From CAYZQE01 sp964480635 (GTDB lineage Bacteria > Pseudomonadota > Gammaproteobacteria > GCA-001735895), in NCBI GenBank assembly GCA_964480635.1, contig CAYZQE010000010.1:1-41342 (forward strand): 41,342 bases of DNA, read 5' to 3'. How positions within the stretch are numbered: the stretch's first letter is position 1; each line of letters opens with the position of its first letter. Made by a program: the position numbers and the translations under genes. This document shows positions 7,709-14,639 of this stretch, piece after piece. Below the pieces are notes generated by a model. It ran no database searches. It was not told the DNA's origin and worked only from the letters and a program-made list of their open reading frames with translations.

Positions 7709-8398
7709 TTACTTATCTTGAGTTTTATTAACGGCCTCTATACCTTTATGCGGAAGAAAAATACCAAAGCCCTGTAACAAGCCTTCACCAATACCTTGCT
7801 CTTGCAATATTACTGATTCCTCTACATCTAAATCTGACAACATAATTTTTCGTGTCAATCGCTCACCACCCTCAAACTGATGTCTGACAATCAAACCACT
7901 CATCATTTTTTTAATTCTGATGCCTTTTTTAAGTAACTCTTGTTGCACCATTTCTAAAAAAGCAGACTCATCTTCTTCGCCTTGCGTATCAATATAGCGC
8001 GCAAAGATTGTGGTCATTTTGCTCAATATTTTTTTACTGTAATGACAGATTTCAATTCTGTGACCGCTAACCTCAAGTGTTTTGCCAACAAGTGCTGACA
8101 AATCATCAAATCGTGTGCTTGGAATACGCAAAGTTAATTTAGTGCGACACGATACATTCATTATGTCATCTGCCCCTGTTGGCCGAATCCAGCCATTAGC
8201 AGACTCTGCAACATGGACTTGATGTATCGCTGCACCCTGCTCTTCAGCCATCCAGGGTAAATATTTAATAATTTCTTGCGCTAAAGACTGGCCATGATGA
8301 ATAGGTATAGTTTTACATTTAATTTTAAAAACAACATCAATGATATCTTCTGGCACTTTATAGACAGCGGAATCTTCTGTTTTTTCTTCCCAATACAT
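7709..8398 (-). CDS. Lone Cas6-like protein (Cas6/Cmx6-type RAMP fold)
   Basis: The 229 residues resemble the Cas6/Cmx6 family, a CRISPR-RNA processing endoribonuclease fold. The N-terminus has IIDVVFKIKCKTIPIHHGQSL, with H34-H35 where Cas6 enzymes place a catalytic histidine. The middle has LRIPSTRFDDLSALVGKTLEVSGHRI, split in this entry as LRIPSTRFDDLSAL and VGKTLEVSGHRIEI. The C-terminus has the signature glycine-rich loop GIGEGLLQGFGIF (G202 to G212), which fits the G-h-G-x5-G-h-G pattern. The five central residues E, G, L, L, Q lack the lysine or arginine usual in active Cas6. No CRISPR array or other cas gene is in the window. It lies seven bases after the 62-residue gene, in a sulfur-oxidation neighbourhood. 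An RNA-binding or domesticated role is inferred; nuclease activity is unproven. Confidence 0.75.
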   Translation of the reverse strand: MYWEEKTEDSAVYKVPEDIIDVVFKIKCKTIPIHHGQSLAQEIIKYLPWMAEEQGAAIHQVHVAESANGWIRPTGADDIMNVSCRTKLTLRIPSTRFDDLSALVGKTLEVSGHRIEICHYSKKILSKMTTIFARYIDTQGEEDESAFLEMVQQELLKKGIRIKKMMSGLIVRHQFEGGERLTRKIMLSDLDVEESVILQEQGIGEGLLQGFGIFLPHKGIEAVNKTQDK

Positions 8399-8405
8399 AT
8401 GATGA

Positions 8406-8594
8406 CTACCTTATGGCTGTAAACGCTGCTTCTAGTTGATCTTCCCAATTTGACGGGGTATCAAAGTATGGTGGTTTTATATCCATTCTAAAAAAGCGCT
8501 CACCTTGTTTGCCATGCTCATTTAAAATATCTTTTAAATCATCAAAATATTGTAAATCTGGATTTTGCAATAACACTTCACTTAACCACAACAT
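8406..8594 (-). CDS. Small hypothetical protein cotranscribed with Cas6-like gene
   Basis: An unrecognised 62-residue acidic soluble protein (MLWLSEVLLQNPDLQYFDDL onward, ending EDQLEAAFTAIR). Its stop is seven bases before the Cas6-like start on the same strand, so the two are almost certainly one transcript. No cysteine and no membrane segment are visible. Tight spacing suggests a functional pair, for example a small partner subunit, but this is inference. Confidence 0.65.
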   Translation of the reverse strand: MLWLSEVLLQNPDLQYFDDLKDILNEHGKQGERFFRMDIKPPYFDTPSNWEDQLEAAFTAIR

Positions 8595-8781
8595 ATGAAC
8601 TCTCTAGCCTATTATTAAACCCAAATCCTCAGATAGAGAATATAAAAATGGCGCAACCACTTAATGCACCTAGCAAAACAAAAAAACCTCTCTTCACCAA
8701 TAAGGTAACTACGAAGTTTTTTGTTTCACTAAGCACATCAAGCGATTACATTCTTTTCACACGCCTATCTGAGGGTTCGGG

Positions 8782-9636
8782 TTAAATGTTAATATAAATT
8801 CGATTATAATACCGAGCACGATAATACAACCTTTCCATACCTTCTTTATCCATAAAAGCAGTACGCTTATGTAACACGTTATTACATAACACTCCTTGAC
8901 CCGCTTTTAACTTAAGACTTATAGATGGGGCCAAACTTGAGTTTATAAACTCATCCATGCAACTAAGTGCTTCTTGAGTCAAAGAGTCTTTAGCAAAGAT
9001 AATATTTTTTTTTCGCATTGAATATCGCATTAACACGTCATGTTTTTGATTAATGACTTCGAAAATAGCGGTAGATGTTTCTGCCCGCATCAATTCACCG
9101 TCTTTACGATTCTCAGGAATAGTCATCACATTGGGTTGCATTAACGCCTCTATATATAAAGGATTTTGTTGCATTAAATAAATAAACACCTGATCGGGGT
9201 CGAGCAATGAATTAACACCGCCTTCATAAGCTGGCGTAGCGCAATGTAAAATAAAAGAATAAACCTTTTGTTGTTGAGAATTATAATACCCATCCGTATG
9301 CCAATTAATGGGTTTATTGGTATAGGGTATGTAAAAGGACTTAGCGTTTTGATTGTCGTCGAAGATTTTAGTCACCTTATCCTCATTGACACACAAATGT
9401 TTATCTGGCGTTGTCAAACCTAATTGAGAGCTAAAGTCTTGCAAAACTTGCTCTAAGTTATTTTGGCTATAATCGTAAACCACATAATTAAATTGACTCA
9501 AAGCATTCTTGATATCCGTTAACTCAGTAAATGATAGCGACGCCAAGGAAGATAGGTGAATAACGCTGAAATCGTCATAATTAACCGACTGCTTCACCCC
9601 TGCCCAACTTGAATAATGCTTATAATATGAGTACAT
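8782..9636 (-). CDS. TauD/TfdA-family Fe(II)/2-oxoglutarate dioxygenase
   Basis: A TauD-like oxygenase. The metal site is visible in NWHTDGYYN (His-x-Asp), followed by EGGVNSLLDP. The distal histidine is in GQGVLCNNVLHKRTAF, with a candidate 2-oxoglutarate arginine in RLYYRARYYNR at the C-terminus. The frame is open upstream to a GTG at 9732, but I prefer the ATG at 9636 (protein starting MYSYYKHYSSWAG). The extra 32 residues are unlike the family and would crowd the dsrA promoter. Neither start has a good ribosome binding site. TauD itself releases sulfite from taurine and relatives act on other substrates. Position divergent from dsrA makes an organosulfur substrate attractive, but nothing in the sequence proves it. 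Confidence 0.85.
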   Translation of the reverse strand: MYSYYKHYSSWAGVKQSVNYDDFSVIHLSSLASLSFTELTDIKNALSQFNYVVYDYSQNNLEQVLQDFSSQLGLTTPDKHLCVNEDKVTKIFDDNQNAKSFYIPYTNKPINWHTDGYYNSQQQKVYSFILHCATPAYEGGVNSLLDPDQVFIYLMQQNPLYIEALMQPNVMTIPENRKDGELMRAETSTAIFEVINQKHDVLMRYSMRKKNIIFAKDSLTQEALSCMDEFINSSLAPSISLKLKAGQGVLCNNVLHKRTAFMDKEGMERLYYRARYYNRIYINI

Positions 9637-9781
9637 GCTAAGAGTATAAGATGTTATTACAGAATAATTAAGACTTGAGTGGTATAAGTTTTTTATATAT
9701 CCCCATGGTGGTAATCTTATTTGTAGAAACACCCCATTAGTGAAGTGGCAATTATTTTAAAATAAACTAGAATTACTGCAC

Positions 9782-9797
9782 CTTGTAATAGTACAAG
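9782..9797. promoter_or_regulatory. Perfect inverted repeat upstream of dsrA
   Basis: CTTGTA, ATAG, TACAAG: a perfect 6-bp dyad 44 bases before the dsrA ATG, in the divergent region shared with the TauD-like gene. It could be an operator for the dsr operon. I see no unambiguous -35/-10 pair. GGAGA at 9828-9832 is the dsrA ribosome binding site. Confidence 0.4.
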
Positions 9798-9841
9798 ACC
9801 TTAATAACGTCAATTAACTGCTCTATTGGAGACTTAAAAAA

Positions 9842-11083
9842 ATGGCAAAGTATCAAACACCAATGTTAGATGAACTAGAAAATGGTCCATGGCCTAGTTT
9901 CATTACTGGTATCAAGAATCTACGTGATAATCATCCAGACAAGCGCATCAACGAAGTAACAGACAGTCTTCTTGGTCAATTAGAGCATTCATATGAAACT
10001 CGTAAGGGTTACTGGAAAGGCGGAACAGTGTCGGTATTTGGTTACGGCGCTGGTATCATCCCTCGCTTCTCTGAAGTTGCTGCGCAATTTCCAGCTTCTA
10101 AAGAATTTCATACTTTACGTATTCAACCACCTGCTGGAAACCATTATTCAACAGCTTCTTTACGTAAGATGGCTGATAGCTGGGAAAAGCACGGTTCAGG
10201 TCTTGTTACTTTTCACGGTCAGACTGGTAACATCATGTTTATCGGTGCGACAACTATTAACACACAAAAATTCTTTGACGAAATCAATGATTACGGATGG
10301 GATTTAGGTGGTGCAGGTCCAGATGTACGTACAACAATCTCATGTATTGGTGCTTCACGCTGTGAGCAATCTTGCTTAGACGAGCAAAAAATTCACCGTG
10401 TTGTTACAAACAACTTCCAAGACGACGTTCACCGTCCTGCTCTTCCTTATAAGTTCAAATTCAAAATCTCTGGCTGTGGCAACGATTGTCAAAATGCTAT
10501 CGAGCGTTCTGACTTTGCAATTATTGGTACATGGCGCGATGAGATGAAAGTTGATCAAGAAGCTTTCAAAGCATACCTAGGGACTAAAGGTAAAGAATAC
10601 ATTCAAGAAAACGTAATCTCACGTTGCCCAACTCAAGCAATTTCAATTGGTGATGATGATACATTCCAAATTGACAATCGTAACTGTGTACGTTGCATGC
10701 ATTGCCTAAACGTATTACCAAAAGCGTTATCTCCTGGAGATGATCGCGGCGCAACTATCGCTATGGGCGGCAAGCGTACGCTTAAGATTGGTGATTTAAT
10801 GGGAACAGTTATTATTCCTTTCCAAGCATTAAACACTGAAGAAGATTACGAAGAGATCGTAGAACTTGCTGAAGAAGTTATCGACTTTTGGGCTGAAAAT
10901 GGACTTGAGCATGAACGTTGTGGTGAAATGATCGAGCGTATCGGTCTTGCTAATTTCCTTGAAGGCATCGGTGTAGAAGTTGATCCTAATATGATCAGCT
11001 CTCCACGTCAGTGTTCTTATGTTCGCTTAGACGAGTGGGACGAAGAAGCTGAAAAATGGTTTGAGAGAAAAGCTGAAGCTTAA
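9842..11083 (+). CDS. dsrA: Reverse dissimilatory sulfite reductase alpha subunit
   Basis: DsrA pairs with DsrB in an alpha2-beta2 sirohaem enzyme of the cytoplasm that, in sulfur oxidisers, produces sulfite from DsrC-bound sulfur. The 413-residue protein has the coupled sirohaem/[4Fe-4S] cysteines C168-x5-C174 (CIGASRC) and C212-x3-C216 (CGNDC). It also has an inserted ferredoxin domain with C262 and the cluster C282-x2-C285-x2-C288 (CVRCMHC). Substrate and haem contacts such as RIQPPAGNHYSTASLRKM are intact. It opens the long dsr operon, with a GGAGA ribosome binding site nine bases before the ATG. A hairpin separates it from dsrB. The set with dsrEFH and dsrL indicates the oxidative type. 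Confidence 0.98.
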   Translation: MAKYQTPMLDELENGPWPSFITGIKNLRDNHPDKRINEVTDSLLGQLEHSYETRKGYWKGGTVSVFGYGAGIIPRFSEVAAQFPASKEFHTLRIQPPAGNHYSTASLRKMADSWEKHGSGLVTFHGQTGNIMFIGATTINTQKFFDEINDYGWDLGGAGPDVRTTISCIGASRCEQSCLDEQKIHRVVTNNFQDDVHRPALPYKFKFKISGCGNDCQNAIERSDFAIIGTWRDEMKVDQEAFKAYLGTKGKEYIQENVISRCPTQAISIGDDDTFQIDNRNCVRCMHCLNVLPKALSPGDDRGATIAMGGKRTLKIGDLMGTVIIPFQALNTEEDYEEIVELAEEVIDFWAENGLEHERCGEMIERIGLANFLEGIGVEVDPNMISSPRQCSYVRLDEWDEEAEKWFERKAEA

Positions 11084-11103
11084 TTTCAAACACTATCCTT
11101 TGA

Positions 11104-11131
11104 CTACGGGTCAGCATGTGCTGACACGTAG
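11104..11131 (+). other. Intercistronic hairpin between dsrA and dsrB
   Basis: CTACG, one mismatch, GTCAGC, loop ATGT, GCTGAC, one mismatch, CGTAG: a 12-bp stem with a single G-A mismatch. No T-run follows, so it is more likely an mRNA-stabilising or processing element than a terminator. Confidence 0.6.
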
Positions 11132-11175
11132 CTCACTTTAAATACAAATTCAAATTATCTTTTAGGAGATCAATT

Positions 11176-12249
11176 ATGGCTGACGCTCCACGTCCCCCTA
11201 TTGAGTCAGGTGTTCCTGACGGCTTTCAACACATGCACCCTGTTATGCGTAAAAACTACGGCAACTGGGCTTATCACGAAGATCCACAGCCAGGTGTTTT
11301 AAAGCACGTTGCACATGGTGGTGATGTAATCTATACAGTAAAATGTGCTACGCAGCGTATTTTAGATGTATTCACATTACGTTTATTATGTGACATCGGC
11401 GATGAATATGCTGATGGTGCTGTTCACTTTACACTTCGTTCAAACTTAGAGTATTTCGTTTCTGACGAAGCAAAAGTTCAACCATTAATCGACAAGCTTG
11501 AAGCTGAAGGTTTTGTTGTAGGTGGAACTCGTAACTCTATTACTTCTTTGTCTCATACACAGGGTTGGTTACATTGTGACATTCCTGGTACTGATGCATC
11601 AGGTGTTGTTAAAGCAATGATGGATGAGTTAATAGACGAATTCAAAAACTGGAACATGCCTAACCGTGTTCACATGACAACATCTTGCTGTCAAATTAAC
11701 TGTGGTGGTCAAGGCGACATCGCAATCAATGTTCAGCACACTAAACCACCAAAAATCAATCACGATCTTGTTGGTAATGTATGCGAGCGTCCTTCTGTTG
11801 TTGCTCGCTGTCCTGTTGCTGCGATTCGTCCAGCTATGGTTGATGGCAAGCCCTCACTAGAAGTTGATGAGAAAAAATGTATTTGTTGTGGTGCTTGTTT
11901 CCCACCTTGTCCTCCTATGCAAATTAACGATGCTGAGCATTCAAAATTAGCGATATGGGTTGGTGGTAATCACTCTAACGCACGTGCTAAGCCTAGTTTT
12001 CAAAAGTTAGTTGCTGCTGGCATCCCCAACAATCCACCACGCTGGCCTGAAGCGACTGCGATTGTTAAGAAAATCTTAAACACCTATAAAAATGATGCGA
12101 AAGATTGGGAACGTATGAATGATTGGATTGATCGTATTGGGTGGCCTCGTTTCTTCGAACTCACTGAATTACCATTCACAAAGTTCCATATTGATAACTG
12201 GCGTGGGGCTAGAAACAGCCTAAATGCTTCTACCCACATTCGTTTCTAA
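11176..12249 (+). CDS. dsrB: Reverse dissimilatory sulfite reductase beta subunit
   Basis: DsrB completes the catalytic Dsr enzyme and carries the functional sirohaem. The 357-residue product shows HTQGWLHC (C134) and TSCCQINCGGQGDIAIN (C171, C172, C176), which bind the sirohaem-coupled cluster. CERPSVVARCPVAAIRP follows, then a ferredoxin domain with C235-x2-C238-x2-C241-x3-C245 (CICCGACFPPC). Length and motifs match DsrB of sulfur-oxidising gammaproteobacteria. It starts 92 bases after dsrA, behind a hairpin, with AGGAG as ribosome binding site. dsrE follows after 22 bases. No defect is visible. Confidence 0.98.
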   Translation: MADAPRPPIESGVPDGFQHMHPVMRKNYGNWAYHEDPQPGVLKHVAHGGDVIYTVKCATQRILDVFTLRLLCDIGDEYADGAVHFTLRSNLEYFVSDEAKVQPLIDKLEAEGFVVGGTRNSITSLSHTQGWLHCDIPGTDASGVVKAMMDELIDEFKNWNMPNRVHMTTSCCQINCGGQGDIAINVQHTKPPKINHDLVGNVCERPSVVARCPVAAIRPAMVDGKPSLEVDEKKCICCGACFPPCPPMQINDAEHSKLAIWVGGNHSNARAKPSFQKLVAAGIPNNPPRWPEATAIVKKILNTYKNDAKDWERMNDWIDRIGWPRFFELTELPFTKFHIDNWRGARNSLNASTHIRF

Positions 12250-12271
12250 TCAATTAGGATTTTTATAAATA

Positions 12272-12664
12272 ATGAATTTTTCAATTCAAATTAATGAAGG
12301 GCCGTTCACCCATCAAGCTGCTGATACTGCATACCAGTTCACTAAAGCAGCGTTAGAGAATGGACACGAAGTGTTTCGTGTCTTTTTCTATCACGATGGT
12401 GTGAATAACGGCACTATGTTCCCAGTTCCACCACAAGATGATCGTAATGTTCAGGCCTTATGGTCAGAACTTGCTGAAAAACATGACTTAGATTTAGTAA
12501 TTTGTATTGCTGCGGCTCAACGTCGCGGCATTATGGATGCTGATGAAGCAAAGCGTCATGCTAAAGGCTGTTCAAATGTTGCCCCTAAATTCCGTATTTC
12601 TGGATTAGGTCAACTCATTGAAGCCGGCATTACATCTGATCGTTTAATGGTTTTTGGAGATTAA
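12272..12664 (+). CDS. dsrE: Sulfurtransferase DsrE, catalytic subunit of DsrEFH
   Basis: DsrEFH is a cytoplasmic hexameric sulfurtransferase that passes sulfane sulfur to DsrC. This 130-residue subunit keeps the persulfide-forming cysteine, C78 in DLVICIAAAQRRG, at the same position as in Allochromatium vinosum DsrE. A second cysteine is C100. It lies 22 bases after dsrB and five bases before dsrF, so translation of the three DsrEFH subunits is probably coupled. The TusD protein of tRNA thiolation is the nearest alternative, but the dsr context settles the call. Confidence 0.96.
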   Translation: MNFSIQINEGPFTHQAADTAYQFTKAALENGHEVFRVFFYHDGVNNGTMFPVPPQDDRNVQALWSELAEKHDLDLVICIAAAQRRGIMDADEAKRHAKGCSNVAPKFRISGLGQLIEAGITSDRLMVFGD

Positions 12665-12669
12665 TAGAT

Positions 12670-13074
12670 ATGGCTACTAAAAAGTTTGTCTATGTCAATA
12701 GAAAAGCACCTTACGGTACTGTTTATGCGCTTGAGTCATTAGAGGTTGTATTAATTGCTGCTGCTTTTGAACAAGAAGTTCAGCTAATTTTTATGGACGA
12801 TGGCGTTTATCAGTTAACTAAAGGGCAGTCTACAGATGGTATTGGAATGAAAAACTTTTCCAAAACCTATGCTGCTTTAGGTGATTATGATGTGAATCAA
12901 ATTTATGTTTGTAATGATTCATTAGCTGAGCGTGGTTTAACAGCTGATGATCTTCAAGCATTAGTTTATGAAGATGAAGATGATGATTGGGCTGAAAAGA
13001 GTTCAATGAATTTTTGCACTAAAGCTGAACTGGCTGATCTTATTGATCAAGCTGAAGTTCTATTAAATTTCTAG
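12670..13074 (+). CDS. dsrF: DsrF subunit of the DsrEFH sulfurtransferase
   Basis: A 134-residue structural subunit of DsrEFH, with the DsrE/DsrF fold (KFVYVNRKAPYGTVYALESLE, then a core ending VNQIYVCND). Cysteines are C81 and C116. An acidic loop EDEDDDWAEK precedes the C-terminal helix. It is homologous to TusC. Five bases separate it from dsrE and nine from dsrH, and AGGAGTTAAAG at its end serves as the dsrH ribosome binding site. Confidence 0.95.
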   Translation: MATKKFVYVNRKAPYGTVYALESLEVVLIAAAFEQEVQLIFMDDGVYQLTKGQSTDGIGMKNFSKTYAALGDYDVNQIYVCNDSLAERGLTADDLQALVYEDEDDDWAEKSSMNFCTKAELADLIDQAEVLLNF

Positions 13075-13083
13075 GAGTTAAAG

Positions 13084-13395
13084 ATGGCTACATTACACAC
13101 AGTAAATAAATCACCTTTCGATAAAAACTCTTTAGATTCATGTCTTAGCGTTGCTAAGGCTGATAGCTCAGTTTTATTCATCGAAGACGGTGTTGTTGCA
13201 GCGATTACTAATACCGCTGCAGCTGACAAACTCACTTCTGCCATGTCTAACGGCCAAAGCATTTATGTTTTGGGTGGCGACTTAGCAGCACGAGGTTTAT
13301 CTGAAGACCGTCTTTTGGACGGTGTTAAAGTGGTTGATTATGCAGGGTTTGTACAACTTGCTGTTGATCATGACAGAGTACAAAATTGGTTGTAA
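13084..13395 (+). CDS. dsrH: DsrH subunit of the DsrEFH sulfurtransferase
   Basis: A 103-residue DsrH/TusB-family protein. The conserved cysteine C20 (KNSLDSCLSVAK) is present, as in Allochromatium vinosum DsrH; many TusB homologues lack it. The body SSVLFIEDGVVAAI and GDLAARGLSEDRLLDGVKVVDYAGFVQL, here quoted in parts, matches the family. It completes the dsrEFH trio, ahead of a T-rich 60-base spacer before dsrC. Confidence 0.95.
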   Translation: MATLHTVNKSPFDKNSLDSCLSVAKADSSVLFIEDGVVAAITNTAAADKLTSAMSNGQSIYVLGGDLAARGLSEDRLLDGVKVVDYAGFVQLAVDHDRVQNWL

Positions 13396-13455
13396 CTCTT
13401 TAAAGTTACAGCATTAAACTTTTTTACTTTTTTTAATTTTTTTTGGAGAAATACC

Positions 13456-13791
13456 ATGGCTACAATAAATGTAAACGGCAAGGAACTTGAAGTTGACGAA
13501 GAAGGCTACTTAACCAACCTTAATGAATGGACTCGTGATGCAGCAGCAATCTTAGCTGAAACTGAAGATGCAACTTTAACTGATGCTCATTGGGACGTTA
13601 TTGACTTTTTACGTGAATATTACGAAGAATATCAAATCGCTCCAGCAGTACGTGTATTAACTAAAGCAATCGGCAAGAAGCTTGGTAAAGACAAAGGCAA
13701 TAGCAAGTATTTATATGAGCTATTCCCTTACGGCCCAGCTAAGCAAGCATGTAAGTATGCTGGTTTACCAAAGCCAACTGGTTGCGTTTAA
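13456..13791 (+). CDS. dsrC: Sulfur carrier protein DsrC
   Basis: DsrC carries sulfur from DsrEFH to DsrAB and is recycled through the DsrMKJOP complex. The 111-residue protein has the flexible C-terminal arm with both redox cysteines: C99 (KQACKYAG) and the penultimate C110 (PTGCV). These can form the trisulfide or disulfide seen in the family. Core blocks EEGYLTNLNEWTRDAA and DAHWDVIDFLREYY are intact. GGAG precedes the ATG at a normal distance. The T-rich spacer upstream and the strong terminator downstream would allow its message to exceed that of dsrM and later genes, consistent with the high DsrC abundance known in sulfur oxidisers (inference for this organism). Confidence 0.98.
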   Translation: MATINVNGKELEVDEEGYLTNLNEWTRDAAAILAETEDATLTDAHWDVIDFLREYYEEYQIAPAVRVLTKAIGKKLGKDKGNSKYLYELFPYGPAKQACKYAGLPKPTGCV

Positions 13792-13820
13792 TAGTCTAAC
13801 TATTAAGTAATACCATATAA

Positions 13821-13851
13821 AGAGGTTGGCATTTGTCAGCCTCTTTTATTT
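13821..13851 (+). terminator. Hairpin terminator or attenuator after dsrC
   Basis: Arms AGAGGTTGGC (13821-13830) and GTCAGCCTCT (13835-13844) pair over ten bases with two G-U wobbles around loop ATTT, followed by TTTATTT. Since dsrM follows on the same strand, partial termination here would favour the dsrA-C part. Confidence 0.8.
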
Positions 13852-13894
13852 CTATCTTGTAACAACCTTCTAAGCCCTTAGAGATTTTTTTACA

Positions 13895-14620
13895 ATGAGC
13901 ACTTTTTTTGCATTATTATTTTGGTTCTCCACGGTTGTTTTAGTCGTCGGATTAGCTTTTCGTATCAAGTTATATTGGGATACCCCAGCACCTTTAAAAA
14001 TTCCTACAACCCCTGCTCCTACCACCCAAACAGGTGTTGTTTTAAGAATGGCACGCGAAGTCGTGTTATTTGAAAGTCTTTTCAAATCTAACAAATGGAT
14101 CTGGCTCTTTGGTTGGATGTTCCATATGTCATTATTCGTCGTTTTAGCACGTCACATTCGTTATTTTCAAGATGATCCTTGGTTTTGGGTAGTCATCATT
14201 CAGCCTTTTGGTAAATATGCCGCCTTCACCATGGTCATTGGCTTAGCTGGTTTATTAGTACGTCGTATCGTGGTTGATAGAGTTCGCTACATCTCTGCGC
14301 CTTCCGACTTTCTTATGGTCATCATGCTTGGTTTTATCGGTATCAGTGGTTTAATGATGCAGTATGTTGTTCCTACTGATATTACCTCTGTTCAGGTATT
14401 CTTCACCGGCTTAATGGGCTTTACTATTAACGAATTACCTTTTAGCGTTCCTTTAATCGTTCATCTATCTTTGGTTGCGATTCTCATGCTGATTTTTCCA
14501 TTCAGTAAATTACTGCATGCCCCGGGAATCTTTTTTAGTCCTACTAGAAACCAAATAGATAACCCCCGTGAAAAACGACATATTGTTGCTTGGGCAAAAG
14601 AACTAGAAAATAAAGATTAA
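13895..14620 (+). CDS. dsrM: Membrane cytochrome b subunit DsrM
   Basis: DsrM is the b-haem quinone-interacting membrane subunit (NarI-like) of DsrMKJOP. The 241 residues contain about five membrane helices: roughly 3-25, 68-90, 97-122, 138-160 and 184-206. Candidate axial haem ligands are H77 and H87 (FHMSLFVVLARH) and H190 and H208 (IVHLSLV, KLLHAPG). The soluble C-terminal tail is short and charged. dsrK starts 19 bases later and encodes its cytoplasmic partner. No strong ribosome binding site is seen, although GAGA lies about eight bases before the ATG. Confidence 0.95.
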   Translation: MSTFFALLFWFSTVVLVVGLAFRIKLYWDTPAPLKIPTTPAPTTQTGVVLRMAREVVLFESLFKSNKWIWLFGWMFHMSLFVVLARHIRYFQDDPWFWVVIIQPFGKYAAFTMVIGLAGLLVRRIVVDRVRYISAPSDFLMVIMLGFIGISGLMMQYVVPTDITSVQVFFTGLMGFTINELPFSVPLIVHLSLVAILMLIFPFSKLLHAPGIFFSPTRNQIDNPREKRHIVAWAKELENKD

Positions 14621-14639
14621 GGTTTAAGAGAATTTAATT

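Noticed and set aside
7709..8594. Possibility of a CRISPR array near the Cas6-like gene
   Set aside because: I read the flanking gaps on both strands and found no regularly spaced direct repeats.
8648..8785. A 45-codon plus-strand frame (start MAQPLNAPSKTKK) in the gap between the 62-residue gene and the TauD-like gene
   Set aside because: No ribosome binding site, low-complexity Ser/Thr/Lys content, and its end overlaps the TauD-like stop on the other strand; not enough to call a gene.
9637..9732. N-terminal extension of the TauD-like protein from a GTG at 9732
   Set aside because: Residues are unlike the family, there is no ribosome binding site, and it would occupy the dsrA control region; the ATG at 9636 is preferred.
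13396..13455. T-rich spacer before dsrC considered as a terminator or riboswitch
   Set aside because: The only stem is six A/T-rich bases with a nine-base loop; T-runs alone do not support either element. An internal promoter is possible but no -35/-10 pair is clear.
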